Source of the DNA: Larimichthys crocea
Taxonomy: Eukaryota > Chordata > Actinopteri > Sciaenidae
Direction of reading: 5' to 3'
Assembly (NCBI RefSeq): GCF_000972845.2
Contig: NC_040016.1
Location: 13,040,701-13,104,700 of the forward strand
DNA length: 64,000 nucleotides
In this document: positions 23,429 through 34,290 of the stretch, one piece after another
Layout: each line of letters begins with the position of its first letter
How positions within the stretch are numbered: the stretch's first letter is position 1
Notes under the pieces: model-generated
What the model was told of the DNA's origin: nothing
The model's database searches: none
What the model saw: the letters and a program-made list of their open reading frames with translations, nothing else
Made by a program: the position numbers and the translations under genes

Positions 23429-26400
23429 TCAGATCAGTGCGTCTTCCAGGGAGCGCCGTCTGCCATCAAACTGCTGACTGTTCTTCGATGTCTTGTTTTC
23501 AGCCTGCCGGACTGAGCTCTCTTTCTGCAGAACCTGTAAATCATATCCAGAAAGATCAAACTAATAAAATACTTAGCATAAAGTAAACAATAAACAGTCA
23601 TTCAAGTGTAGGACTTCCGTGCTAACCCCTTTTATTATTCTTTGGCGAAGTTCCTCCTGTGAAAGTGGCTGTTCTTCCTCATCAGTGACAGAAGACTCTT
23701 CTGCTTCATAATCCACGCTGAGGAGAACAAAGAAACACTCATCAACTTGATGTTCAAAGTGTTTAAATGTATAAATAGAGTTATCAAAATGAACAGATCA
23801 AGATCCCACCTGTCGATTGCAGGCTGGATGCTAACATTCTGTTGAAGCAGTTCTGGATTTTGACCCAAAAGAAATTTAGCCAGGTCTTTTGGATTGTAGT
23901 CTTTTTCCAGATCCTGCAAGAAGAGGAAGAAGGTATCGTACATACAACAGGAGTGTGTGTAAGAAAATGAATGCCAGAACAACAGGTTGATTTGTTACTT
24001 TGGAATTGAGGAAAGCTTGTATGGCGAGCAGGTCATTGGTCTTTTGTTCCACCAGACTCAGGTAGGACATGATGTTGTTCTCACTGATCCCTGAGGAGGA
24101 GCCCAGTTTATCCTCTATCACTGAGCGGTCGCACTCCATTTTAGAGAAGATACTGTTCACTCCTGTGAGATGAAAGAAACAAGAGTCAGGAGTACCAAGA
24201 ACTGTCTGTGTTTTCTTGTGTTATAAACACCCAGCCAAACCTGCAGTATGCTAAAGCCTTCATCATTCAATCATTTGGTGCGCAGAAATGGATATATATA
24301 TATATTTTACAGACCTGTTTTAACCTCGTCCAGGATTTTGCTTGTGATGTTGGCTTGGTTTTCATAGTTGTCAGCTTTGAACTCAGTTTCCTGACGTTGC
24401 TCATCAATGTCTTTCAGCAAAGACTGATGATCTTTCTCCTGTTGTAAACCTGCTACTCGAAACTCCTCAATCTCTACTTGTATCTGCAGATACACAATAA
24501 AACAGATAAATATACAAATTATTTATATGATCCACCAAACTACATGCTCCTTTCCTCTCGCTCTAACTACTGACTGACCTTCATTTCTTCAGCTTTTATT
24601 TAATTTCCTAGATCTCGCAAGAATTTGAAACAACTCCACAGCCCTGGCCTTTGAATTTCTTAACACTGGTCGTTTATAGCGTTTATAGCAGAGTGGAAGG
24701 GGAGTGTGTCGACAGGCACGGTCAAGTAGAAAAGACATACTCACCTGACTGATTTGATCCCTCAGTGCCTCAGCCTCATTGTTTTGCTCATTTACAAAAT
24801 TGAAGAGTGCAAAGTTCCGGTCTTCAGCTACACAGAGAAGAAACAGTATAAAAAACAACATTTGAATCTTCTAAACTGAGATGGATTATTCTCATTGGCT
24901 TTATTAGTGTTTCTCAAAATGCAGAAAAATGTGGAGAAAGAGAAGGCTGTAATTATGGTGCCATTGTCTATTAATCAAATATTATCAAATATTTAAAGAA
25001 ACAGATTTTTTTTAATGAGTAATGAAGATGTGTTCCAGAGCCTGGAAGAAGCACAAGCAAAACCTGTGAAATAGCTTTATATTCACCCTGGATGAACCTG
25101 GTGACCAGCATGTCCAGGTTGTCCTCCCCTGTCACAGTCTGAATCCTCTCAAACACTTCTTCCAGAGCGTCCAGTGACTCTTCCCCTGACTCCATCCTCT
25201 TCTGCTCCTTCAGCTCAGACACTGGGACAAACAAGCACCATTAGCATCATATCAGTATCATCAGAGTTTTATAAGACATGATGTTCAGTCATTTGTCTGA
25301 CCATCACTTGGCTGCTATCAGCTATGACTGCTGAACATTTGATTATTCACATATTCTTCCTGCCAGACTTCCTGTATTTGACTTAACTTAAATCAAATAT
25401 ATGTAAATCTTCTTTCAGACGATTTACATAGACTTTCTGTTTTGTAACAGTGCTGCTAGTGGCTGAAACAAGCTAACAAACACTGTGAAAAGGATGCTTT
25501 TATTCCTATTAGGTTTCCATCTAAGTTCTGGTGAGCATAAAACTAAACTGAAACCAGTCAATGTTTAGTACAATGCTTATTTCAGAAGCAAAACATAAAA
25601 TATCGTCTGTGGTGTGACCTCAAAATACATTTATAATGATTTTATATTTGTGGGATTCGACTCTTTAGCTTACACTGCCTGTGTCCCATCTCAGGGCCAT
25701 CATCCAGCCCACTCCTCTCGCTGCACTTGGTGCTCATGAAATCTTTCAAGCTACACTCATGTGCAATAACCCTTTCCAGTTCTTTCATCTCAGTGTTGTA
25801 CTGGGCAAGGTCCTTCACTGCCTTCTCCTTCATCATGGTCATCTTGGACTGAGCCTCCACCCTATGAATAAAAATGCTTTATACGTTAAATATTCAACAA
25901 CCAAGATCATGAGATGCATATCATAGGGCTTATTTTTATTACAGCTGTCTCAAACCTGACCTGGCATCGTAAGCAGCAGTGGAGAGGCTGACAATTTCTC
26001 CAATCTTCTTGCGGACATCGTGGAGTTCCTACAGCACACAAGAATCTTTCTGAACTGAAAACCAATGTAAACTTAAATAATGGACAAAATACAAAGAAAA
26101 GACACTTGTTTGGGGTTCCAAACATCTGAATCATCTCTGGTGTGACCTCTGACCTTGTCCAGCCTGTCTTGTAGTTGCTGGAAACGGACACGTTCAATAT
26201 GAAGAGTCTGCAGCTCCTCTCTCTGGTGGCCGTTTTTAGTCAGTTGCTCATTGAAGCGAGTCAAGGCCTTTATAGAATACAAAACACACTTTAAAATGAT
26301 ATAATAATATAATAGGTAAAGATATGCGCTTTGTGAAAATATATTGATATATTGATGGACAAAGAACAAAATACTTCTATGTGATAATATTTAAAAATGT

Positions 26401-27154
26401 GTGGGTATTTCGTGGTAATGAACTCACTCTGTCCAGTTTGTATTCCAGAGTACGTATGGCCTTCTGAGTCCGCCGTTCCTCAGACCTCTTTGTATCACTA
26501 GTACTGACCTCCCCTTTTCTCACATCTGCAAGCTTCAACTGCATGTTTGCGATCTGCCCACATTATAGACACATGACATAAACTGTAGTTTGTAACCAAA
26601 AAAAGTTGTAAAAAATGATTTAATTTACCTCTTTCTCTAACTCCTTTTGGCGCTGCTTCTCTTTCTCCATCTCCTCCTCCAGTGCGTCTCTCTGCTCCAG
26701 CAGGGCACAAAGACTCTTGGTGTCCTCACTGTCCTGCTGTTGTCGTGAGATGCTCTTACAGGCACCAAGGTTTCGATGCAGCTCCTCCTGCTCCTTCAGT
26801 AGCTTCTCTATCTCCTGCCTTTATTCACATCACAGAAACAGTCGATCAGGCAAAGCTCACACACGTACACTGTTTACAATGTGATGTAGAGGTAGTGCTT
26901 ACTCACTGTTGTTTGCGGATCTGCTCCTGAGCCTGAAGGTTGTAGGCCAGCCGATCTCCCTCCATGATCCTGAACTGCCTTTGCAGTTTGGCTATCTCTG
27001 ATTCTGCTTAAAAACATCATATTGTAGCTCTTTCAACCATGCAAACAAGAGAGAATCAGCATCTAATAGTTCATAACAACATTATACCTGTACCATCAGT
27101 ATCCATTTCACTGCTGTCTGAGCAGGCACTCCTGGCTGATCTTCCTCGAGGCAT
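23429..27154 (-). CDS. odad1: outer dynein arm docking complex subunit 1 (odad1, formerly ccdc114)
   Basis: A coiled-coil protein of the complex that anchors outer dynein arms on doublet microtubules of motile cilia; loss of the human gene causes primary ciliary dyskinesia. Fourteen coding exons on the minus strand join in frame to 566 aa: 27154-27088, 27003-26907, 26818-26629, 26553-26428, 26267-26154, 26028-25961, 25861-25674, 25221-25087, 24827-24745, 24483-24315, 24162-23999, 23913-23810, 23717-23627, 23533-23429. Nearly the whole length is Glu/Lys/Gln-rich heptad sequence. Diagnostic blocks are LQRQFRIMEGDRLAY (about 28-42), RTLEYKLDRALTRFNEQL (about 150-168), STAAYDARVEAQSKM (about 213-227), EDRNFALFNFVNEQNNE (about 330-346) and SYLSLVEQKTNDLLAIQAFL (about 445-464). 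The paralogue CCDC63 shares the EDRNF..FNFVNEQN block, but LQRQ..MEG.R.AY near the start favours ODAD1. It lacks most of the long Ser/Gly-rich tail of the human protein (about 670 aa). Exon 7 must use the donor at 25673 (T|GTAAGC) to keep frame. Confidence 0.88.
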
Positions 27155-27768
27155 GGTAACACTGAGCTTCACTAGATAAAAATGAAAAGTACAAAGATGC
27201 TGTTACTGAAAAAATATTTAACCTAGGTAGTTGGTTTTATAGTCAGCTTTGTCTAGGTGAGATAAAACAAGTACAACTGCAATTGATTGGCGCTGGTCTT
27301 GTCTGCATGTCACATCACTGTAAAATTAGGTCTTTTGAGGAGCAAACTGTCGAGAGTGTTTGTCGAGTGTTTATTAAACAACATACAAAATCCAACCACT
27401 TTACTATATCAATAATTCACTTGCAATTCAAATCCAACCAACCAACCAACTCCAATAATCTCCAACTCTCCACAACTCTTCCTGACTTTCTTATCTACGT
27501 CTCTCTACTCACATGACTAATAAAATGATACCGTTGATATATTTGCTCACATATTTGCATACATAACAATAAACCATACAACATTTACATAAATCACCAA
27601 CAACAGTATAAACATACCCATCAATCAATCAATCAGTGTGTCTTTACTATATGTTGTGTGTGCTTGTGTAACCTTATATCCAAATATCTGTGAGACATGA
27701 GTTGTTCGTTTACACAATTTACTGTTTTATTATATTAATCCATTAATATATATTTTCAATTATTTACA

Positions 27769-27814
<46 letters not shown>

Positions 27815-28169
27815 TATTATTATTATTATAGTGGGTTTGGTTTATTTTTACTAGTTATGTGAGTAAACACTACATAGATATATTTGTCTTATTTATTTAA
27901 AAAATAATTAATTTTCTGGGACATTGCATCTTTAATAATGTATAAAAGGTTTCCATTGACGAATTAACATTTATATTCACTGTTGCAGGTCTGTTGTATT
28001 TACCGCATATGTAATTAGTAGAATATTTAGGCATACAGTCATCAGAGGTTGCCAACACTACCCACAACATTAGTACTAACAAAAACCAAACCAAGTAGCT
28101 TCTTGTTTGAAACAGTTAGATAACATTTGAAAGATGTCGATGTTTAGTGAAAATGAAAATGTATCTCAC
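27155..28169 (-). other. odad1: odad1 5' noncoding intron and flank
   Basis: On the minus strand an acceptor-like TTTTTATCTAG lies 17 nt before the ATG. A donor-like CTG|GTGAGATAC ends at 28170, so this stretch probably is the intron behind a noncoding first exon. It contains the (ATT)n tract at 27769-27829. Confidence 0.4.
27769..27829 (+). repeat. (ATT)n microsatellite
   Basis: About twenty ATT units with one slip near 27811. Confidence 0.95.
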
Positions 28170-28270
28170 CAGTTTAAAGTTTATAAAGTAGAAACCCAGT
28201 GTAACCTCTTCCCAGCCTGCACACACACACACACACACACACAGCAGCCTGAGTTGTTAGCAACTGTTGT
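28170..28270 (-). promoter_or_regulatory. odad1: candidate odad1 promoter/first exon with RFX X-box-like motif
   Basis: On the minus strand GTTGCTAACAAC (plus-strand 28253-28264) resembles the RFX X-box GTNRCC...RGYAAC with one mismatch in each half. It sits about 83 bp upstream of the donor of the inferred noncoding exon. X-boxes close to the start site are typical of genes for motile cilia. Site and exon are inferred from sequence only. An (AC)n run (28220-28243) lies between them. Confidence 0.35.
28220..28243 (+). repeat. (CA)n microsatellite
   Basis: Eleven to twelve uninterrupted CA units. Confidence 0.95.
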
Positions 28271-29034
28271 TAGGGACTTGGGGACTCTCAATCCCTGAGT
28301 AAGGCCTCTCAGGCAGTGACAAAGGTTTATGGGCTTGACTGAACGATGATGAGACTAGTAGAGACAGGTATAGCAATGCAGAGAAAATAAATGGCAAACT
28401 GTGATTTAACTGAATTTGCAATGTAGTGTACGCTTTTCAGTGCTGAAAACAAACGTGTTTTTATCCATTGCTCTACCTCCATAGTATATGTAGTATATGT
28501 TTACATGCAGTATATGTAGAATTAGCTTCACCTTTACCAACCACAATATCCAAAAGTCATTAATAAGAGGAATAAAAACGTTATATAACTACAACATAGG
28601 CTCATTTGCCTGCATAAAATGTGTATTTACTCTTTAAACTAATAATAATAATACTTATTTTGAATGCATGATGTGTTACATTTATTTATTTAAAGGGGCT
28701 GAAGATTATTATTCACATAGTAAGAAGTCCAGGAGAAAATTCAAAAAGAAGTTCTGTTCTGTAAAATAAATAAATAAATAAATAAATCTAGAAATAAAAT
28801 AATTCAAATGTTTTCTATTACAAAAACAACCACAAGAATCAGTCTACTGTTGTCTCTTTATTATAACGTAAATATACAAATGTCTATATGCTATTCTTTG
28901 TACATGAGTTTATGTTTATTATAGGACTTATAGTGTAGACCTAAGCTAGTTGATTATATGAAAACATATTTTTTCATGCATGCAAATGTAAATTGTACAC
29001 AATATATGATTCTTACAGATTCATTCTTTGAGTT
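28271..29034. other. intergenic sequence between odad1 and tas1r3
   Basis: AT-rich with a short (AAAT)n run near 28767-28785. No coding exon was seen. Part may be tas1r3 3' flank. Confidence 0.45.
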
Positions 29035-29040
29035 TTTATT
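29035..29040 (-). terminator. tas1r3: tas1r3 polyadenylation signal
   Basis: AATAAA on the minus strand lies 20 nt past the tas1r3 stop codon (29060-29062), implying a very short 3' UTR. A second hexamer (plus-strand TTTATT at 28857-28862) could serve a longer form. Confidence 0.5.
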
Positions 29041-29059
29041 CAAAAAACTGCACTTCTGT

Positions 29060-32000
29060 TTATTGCTCTGACTCTGTCTGTGTCTGTGTCTTTGACTCTG
29101 TCTGTGTCTGTGGTTCCTCCTCCTCCTGGCTTGCTGGGACGCCCTCTAGAAAGGTACAGAAGTGTTCTGCTGTGTTGAGCTCAGGTTTTCTCAACAGCAA
29201 GTAGCATTTTGGGAAGTAGTAGGCTGCCACCAGTCCGAAGTTGCTTGCCAGGGTAAAAGACACATGTACAATAGACCGGTTTTTGGTTTTCAAACCTATG
29301 TAGATGGGAATAAAGGTCACCCAAATCACACAGTAGATCAGGGAGGCAAACGTTATGTCCCTGGCAAGGTTATATTGATGTAGAGGCTTTGCTGCCATGA
29401 ACGTGCACATGAATGATATAAGGGCCATTGCACTGTTGAAACCTTGCATTATGGCAAATCCAGGCAAAGGTAACACTGGACATGACAGAAATTCTGTCAC
29501 AAAGTCTATGGTCATATTTGCCAAATAATCCGACAATGAGGGCCCCTCAGAAACAAACCAGCCACAGATACCAGCCTGCACAACACAGCAGACCACCAGA
29601 AACAGCCAGCATCCAGCACCTCTCAGTACATGCAGGTGAGAGGCAGCCGTCTTTTGGAACTCTGACAGGAAGAATATCTGTTTGAAAGAAAAAAAACTGG
29701 GGTTTACAGCCTGATTACAAAGTTTGCTCTACAAAACAGTAATGCATGCTGTCATTCCTCACCTGTTGCGAGATGGATGTGATAATGGCGAGGGCCACTG
29801 TTTGGAAAATGGAGGTGAGGGGCAGCTGAAGACGACACATCACATCCTCAGGCTTCCCCAGGAAAAGCAGCAGACTCAGGCAAGCTCCCATCAGACTTAT
29901 CAAAGCCACAAAACTCAGGACTCCCCCCGAGGCCTTTACCATGTGGGTTTCCCGGTGTTTCATGAACATAACAAACACTGACCCCTGACATATCAGCAGC
30001 AGCACCCCAGCCAGCATCAGTCCCAGAGCCTCAGCTGTGTCCCAGGACAAAAATTCAAAGGTAGGTCGAGTGCAATTAATGCTGTTCAATTTAGACCATT
30101 GACCACTAGGGCACTTAGTGCACTGAATGTCATCTGTGATTCAGAAAGCAAGACAAGAAATCAGGTTTGATTAACAGAAATCAAATAAAACAACAACTGT
30201 AGGTGATGCATGGATTGATTGCATAAGTAACAGACATTTTAGGCTTATTTGCTGTCTTACAGGGTGATAGAAGAGAAGATCAGTACCACTGTCTGTGCAT
30301 TTAATCTGGACCTACAGCCACTACAGCAGCTATTTTGCTTGGTTAACCACTAAAGACTGGGGGCATGGGGTCACAGCTACGCTGACTCTGCCTGAATGTA
30401 AGAAAATCTGCCTTCCAGCACCTCTAAAGCACACTAATTAAAACAAAAACCCAAGAAAAAAAAGTCAAATTGGGATTTTAAGAGGGACTACGGGTGGGAT
30501 TATTTCTTGGCTGCATTCAGTGGAGTCTTTGCAGGTTGTCTGGCAACCTCATGACAGCAAGACTCTCTGAAGTTAAAGTACGTGGTCAAGAAAGTCCAGT
30601 ACATAAACCCGTAAAACTATTAGTATCTAACCCGTACATTTTCATACTTCGGATTAAACAAACAAGGTATGACATGTTAGATTAGAGATTTTGGTCTCAT
30701 TAGACAGAGCCAGGCTAGTTGTTTTCCCCTGTTTCCAGTCTTTAAACTAAGCTCACCAGCTGCTTGCTGCAACATTATAGTTACCGTAAAGACAGATATC
30801 AGATGATTTCACAGAATGTTGCACTACTCTGTAAAAGTTTTATGGATATCCACATTACCCTCATCTTCCATAAAAGTGCCTGGTGGACAGTCGATACAAT
30901 CAAAACAGCATGAATGGAAACCTTTGACTCTGCGGACCTGGCCTTCATCACAATTTGCTGAACAGGTGGACGTAGGAACCTGCAAAAGTTGTGGCATGAC
31001 AGTTAAGTTTATTGAATAAAAATATTTCAGAAACGTCAACTGGATAGTGATCACAAAGCTTTAAATCTGTACATGCTTGCTAAAAAATTACCATTGTTTT
31101 GTCTTCAGTGTGCCATGTAAAGAGGGATTTGCTGATGTTCAGCTTTTTATAAAAGCTTCCAACATCTATAAACTCAAAATGCGACTCATTCCAGACCCAC
31201 TGAATCAAATTGTATCCTATGTTTGGGTTGCCATTACTGTCAAATTCCAAATGTACGCCGTTTATGTCTACAGATGTATTCCTCAACTGCTCCAACAGCT
31301 GCAAAAGAAGATGTGATTCACTTTTAATTTCAGTGTTGTGAAAATGAATTTGTTACCTATGTAACAGAGTTTAAAAATCACCTTCCAGGGATAGATTTTG
31401 GTTTCACGTCCGTGTGAACAGATAGTAGAATTGCATCCCAGTAGGTTGTGCAGTGCCTGTGCTGCACTGTAGGTGGCAGCGTACACACTGAAAGCACTGC
31501 GCTCCACTGCTGGATCAGTCACCAATGTGATATTATCTTCTGACAAGTTCCAACATAGTGGGCAGGGATTGTAACGACTGCTAGACATTGATGCTGGAGG
31601 GGATGTGTTTGCGTTCTTCTCCCTCAGTTTGGTGAAGAGCACTTCTACGTAGTCACGCAGCTGCTTCAGGTCCTGCGTCTTGTCAGTGAATCCAATGATT
31701 GTACCAATTTTGTTTATATCAGCGAGAGAAGTCAGTCCATTATGGATTGCCCAACTTGTGCTGCCAATCCACACACCTGTTACATTCCTCCTGATAACCT
31801 GCAATAGATTAGATTAGATTGGTACTAAATTGAATACCATCTATCCACATGCAATGCTTGTCTAGTCCCACATTTGCTTTACTAACCTCTTTAAAAAAGA
31901 CCTGAGCGGGCAATGGGAGAGAAAAAACCACTACCACTCCGACCTTGGTGTTTTCGATATTATCAATGATGGTTTTGACCACTGGTTCAGGATCAGTGTA

Positions 32001-32975
32001 TACTGGAATCAGGCCCTGATAAGCCACACAGATTGACTTATTTGATGCTGCTTTGGAGAATTCTTGCACACCCTGTTGTCCATACTCCTCTTCACTGCCC
32101 ACCACAGCCACCCAGTTCCAATTAAACTCCTTCAGCAGTAGTGCTATTACTTCCACTTGCCATTTGTCACTGGGCACCGTACGGAAGAATGACGGGTACA
32201 GAAGCTTGTCACTGAATTTATCACTGGTGGCTCCAAAGCTAATCTGAAGTGAGAAGATCATTAGTATTGTTAATATGATACCACTTTTGAATTCTACTCA
32301 TTCTATTTTCTGTCCAAATGCAAATTAACATTTTTGTAACCAAACCTGTGGCATCAAAAAGAATCCCAGGAGTTTACCAATGACTGACACCATTTCTGAG
32401 CTGTAAGGACCGATCACAGCTGATATGCTGGTCTCATAGTCGGTGTAATTACACTGCGCAGATAGCATGTTGTTAGATTTTTCAGAGAGGAAAGAGATAG
32501 TAGGCTTGATGACAATGGCAGATTGTGTGCATGTGTCATAGATTTCATAACCCAACTTCATGCCAGGGAGCAGAGTTTGGTTTGCATTGATCTCATCCAC
32601 TGCATATTTCATTACTAAAGAAAGGCCCAATCCATACTCATTGATACTGTGGGACAACAGGCAGAGAAAAAAACAAGACAAAGTAGAAGCCTTGTTAGTC
32701 ATCTAAAGCATGCATATTAGTGCAAAATCCCAGATTATTTCCCCCAAAATGCAATTTTCCAAAACTCATTACCGTTCACAGCTGATGTTGTTAGGTTCCT
32801 TCCTCTGGCTGAGGTTACTGGTGAGGTGGTTAATGGGAAAGAGTCCTCCGAGCATAATGTCTCCAGACAAATTGAAGAGATTGGTAGAAATGTTGTTGAA
32901 CCATTCAGGTGAATTTGCACTGCAGCTCAATATAAATCCAAAGCACAAATTCAGCAGACCGAAAGGTTTAGCCAT
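29060..32975 (-). CDS. tas1r3: taste receptor type 1 member 3 (tas1r3), class C GPCR
   Basis: T1R3 is the shared subunit of heterodimeric amino-acid (fish) or sweet/umami (mammal) taste receptors at the taste-cell membrane. Eight exons on the minus strand join in frame to 864 aa: 32975-32773, 32646-32346, 32243-31887, 31798-31382, 31298-31092, 30979-30859, 30133-29763, 29677-29060. The start MAKPFGLLNLCFGFILSCSA gives a signal peptide. The Venus flytrap domain (about 25-490) includes LPGMKLGYEIYDTC, AVIGPYSSEMVSVIGK, FFLMPQISFGATSDKFS and FSVYAATYSAAQALHNLLGC. The cysteine-rich domain (about 496-555) has nine cysteines and the T1R3-typical EGQVRRVKGFHSCCFDC. Seven membrane segments follow (about 565-815), with YNLARDITFASLIYCVIWVTF near TM6. 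The end CYLLLRKPELNTAEHF parallels mammalian T1R3 and is followed by a Gln/Thr/Glu-rich tail. T1R3 rather than T1R1/2 is chosen on the VRRVKGFHSCC and PELNT motifs. Compared with the six-exon layout I recall for T1Rs, two extra phase-0 introns are present (31799-31886 and 29678-29762). Confidence 0.93.
30590..30800 (-). repeat. copy 2 of the palindromic teleost repeat, in tas1r3 intron 6
   Basis: Phrases include AGTCCAGTACATAAACCCGT, GGATTAAACAAACAAGG, CAGAGCCAGGCTAGTTG, CCCCTGTTTCCAGTC and ACTAAGCTCACCAGCTGC. They are the reverse-orientation arm of the element also seen at 6681 and 57557. It accounts for most of the length of this 725-bp intron; the other tas1r3 introns are 83-126 bp. Confidence 0.6.
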
Positions 32976-33977
32976 GATCCAGATATACCAGATATGGCAG
33001 ATAGAGTAAGGAGAACACTGCACATATGTGTCAGTACATCAGGAAATATTGAATTTATGCAAACACCTGCACCTGTAAGCCTGAAAGCGAACTGGAGCAT
33101 TTGGCACCTCCCCTTCCTGGCCACCTGAGGTTGAGGTACCAAGTAACTGCAAATCATGTGAAAAAATTTTAACCAACATTTACATTGGTGGTGTCAATGG
33201 AAATTAAATGAAAGATCAGCACCCCATTTAGTTTTATATTGAAGAAATAATTTTAGTAATATATATTTTTAAATATTTTTTAAAAAGTATGAATAGTTGC
33301 ATCTCATTTGATGGCATTGCGGGTACATGAGGAAAGACCCACCTTGCACCTTGTGTGTGTGTGTGTATGTCGTGCAGGTGGATTTCGTCTTTCCGGAGTA
33401 TTTTCCTGACATTTGCTTGTGGTTTGCTCTTTGATTCTCCTTGGTGCAAGTATCAGTCAGGAGATTAACACATAAGCACACTAAACTCCTTTTTGCTCAC
33501 TCATCCTGAGTTGTTTTCACAGGAAAAAAAACTTCACATTTACCACTTTGCAAATGTTAGTTTTTGTGGGTGGCTTTTAATGTAATTTTTTTATGCTACA
33601 CTAACTCTATCACTGCAGCCAATGAGCTGTTATTAAAACCAGTTATAAGTATCAATCTAGATACTGATAATGCTCTCAGTACCATATATGTTAAGGTCCT
33701 TTTATTTAATATTTTCATTTTCTATTTGTTATCTTTTGTTTTCACCTTAGTGTTAGTTTTGCATCTACATTTGCATGCCTAACCATCGCTGGATGTCGTA
33801 TCATTCATACAAGCAAATTGATATATTCCCTCCCAAGATATTTGCATAAACCTACAGTAGTCATACACGCTTTTAAATTTTTATTCCCACAGGCTTAGTG
33901 TTAGTGTCTGCTCTCATTGTAGGCCCTTAGTATTTCTATATTCCAAGCAACAATTTAACCACATGTTTAAATGCATT
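32976..33977. other. tas1r3 upstream flank
   Basis: No further coding exon is seen. The signal-peptide exon begins at 32975, so the tas1r3 promoter should lie within the first few hundred bases, but I can point to no convincing TATA or CCAAT element. A (GT)6 run lies near 33353. Confidence 0.4.
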
Positions 33978-34290
33978 GTAAATGGATTGTACTTATATAG
34001 CGCCTTTCTAGTCTTCCGACCACTCAAAGAGCTTTCACACAACATATCTCATTCACCCCTTCACACATATTCATACGCCGATGGCATTAGCTGCCATGCA
34101 AGGTGCCAACTGCTCATCAGTTTTAGGAGGTAACCATTCATACACATTCACACACCAATGGCACAGCCTTCAGGATTGGGGTTCAAGGACACTTCGACAT
34201 GGATACTGGAGGAACCGGGGATCGAACTGCCCTACCACCCTGGACAACCTGCTCTACCGCTGAGCCACAGCTCCGAGCCACGGCTGCCAA
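33978..34290 (+). repeat. dispersed teleost repeat (ATATAGCGCC...GAGCCACAG type)
   Basis: Phrases such as GTACTTATATAGCGCCTTTC, CCACTCAAAGAGCTTTCACA, CATTCACCCCTTCACAC, GGATCGAACTGCC and CTCTACCGCTGAGCCACAG are in the order of a very common interspersed repeat of fish genomes. The 149-aa open frame crossing it is a by-product. Confidence 0.7.

Noticed and set aside
29162..29383. Plus-strand frames opposite tas1r3
   Set aside because: They are antisense shadows of the seven-transmembrane exon.
31809..31886. Continuation of the tas1r3 flytrap frame beyond 31887 as coding sequence
   Set aside because: It reads open for about 25 codons, then stops. Splicing to the acceptor at 31799 gives a gap-free match to T1R3, so it is intron.
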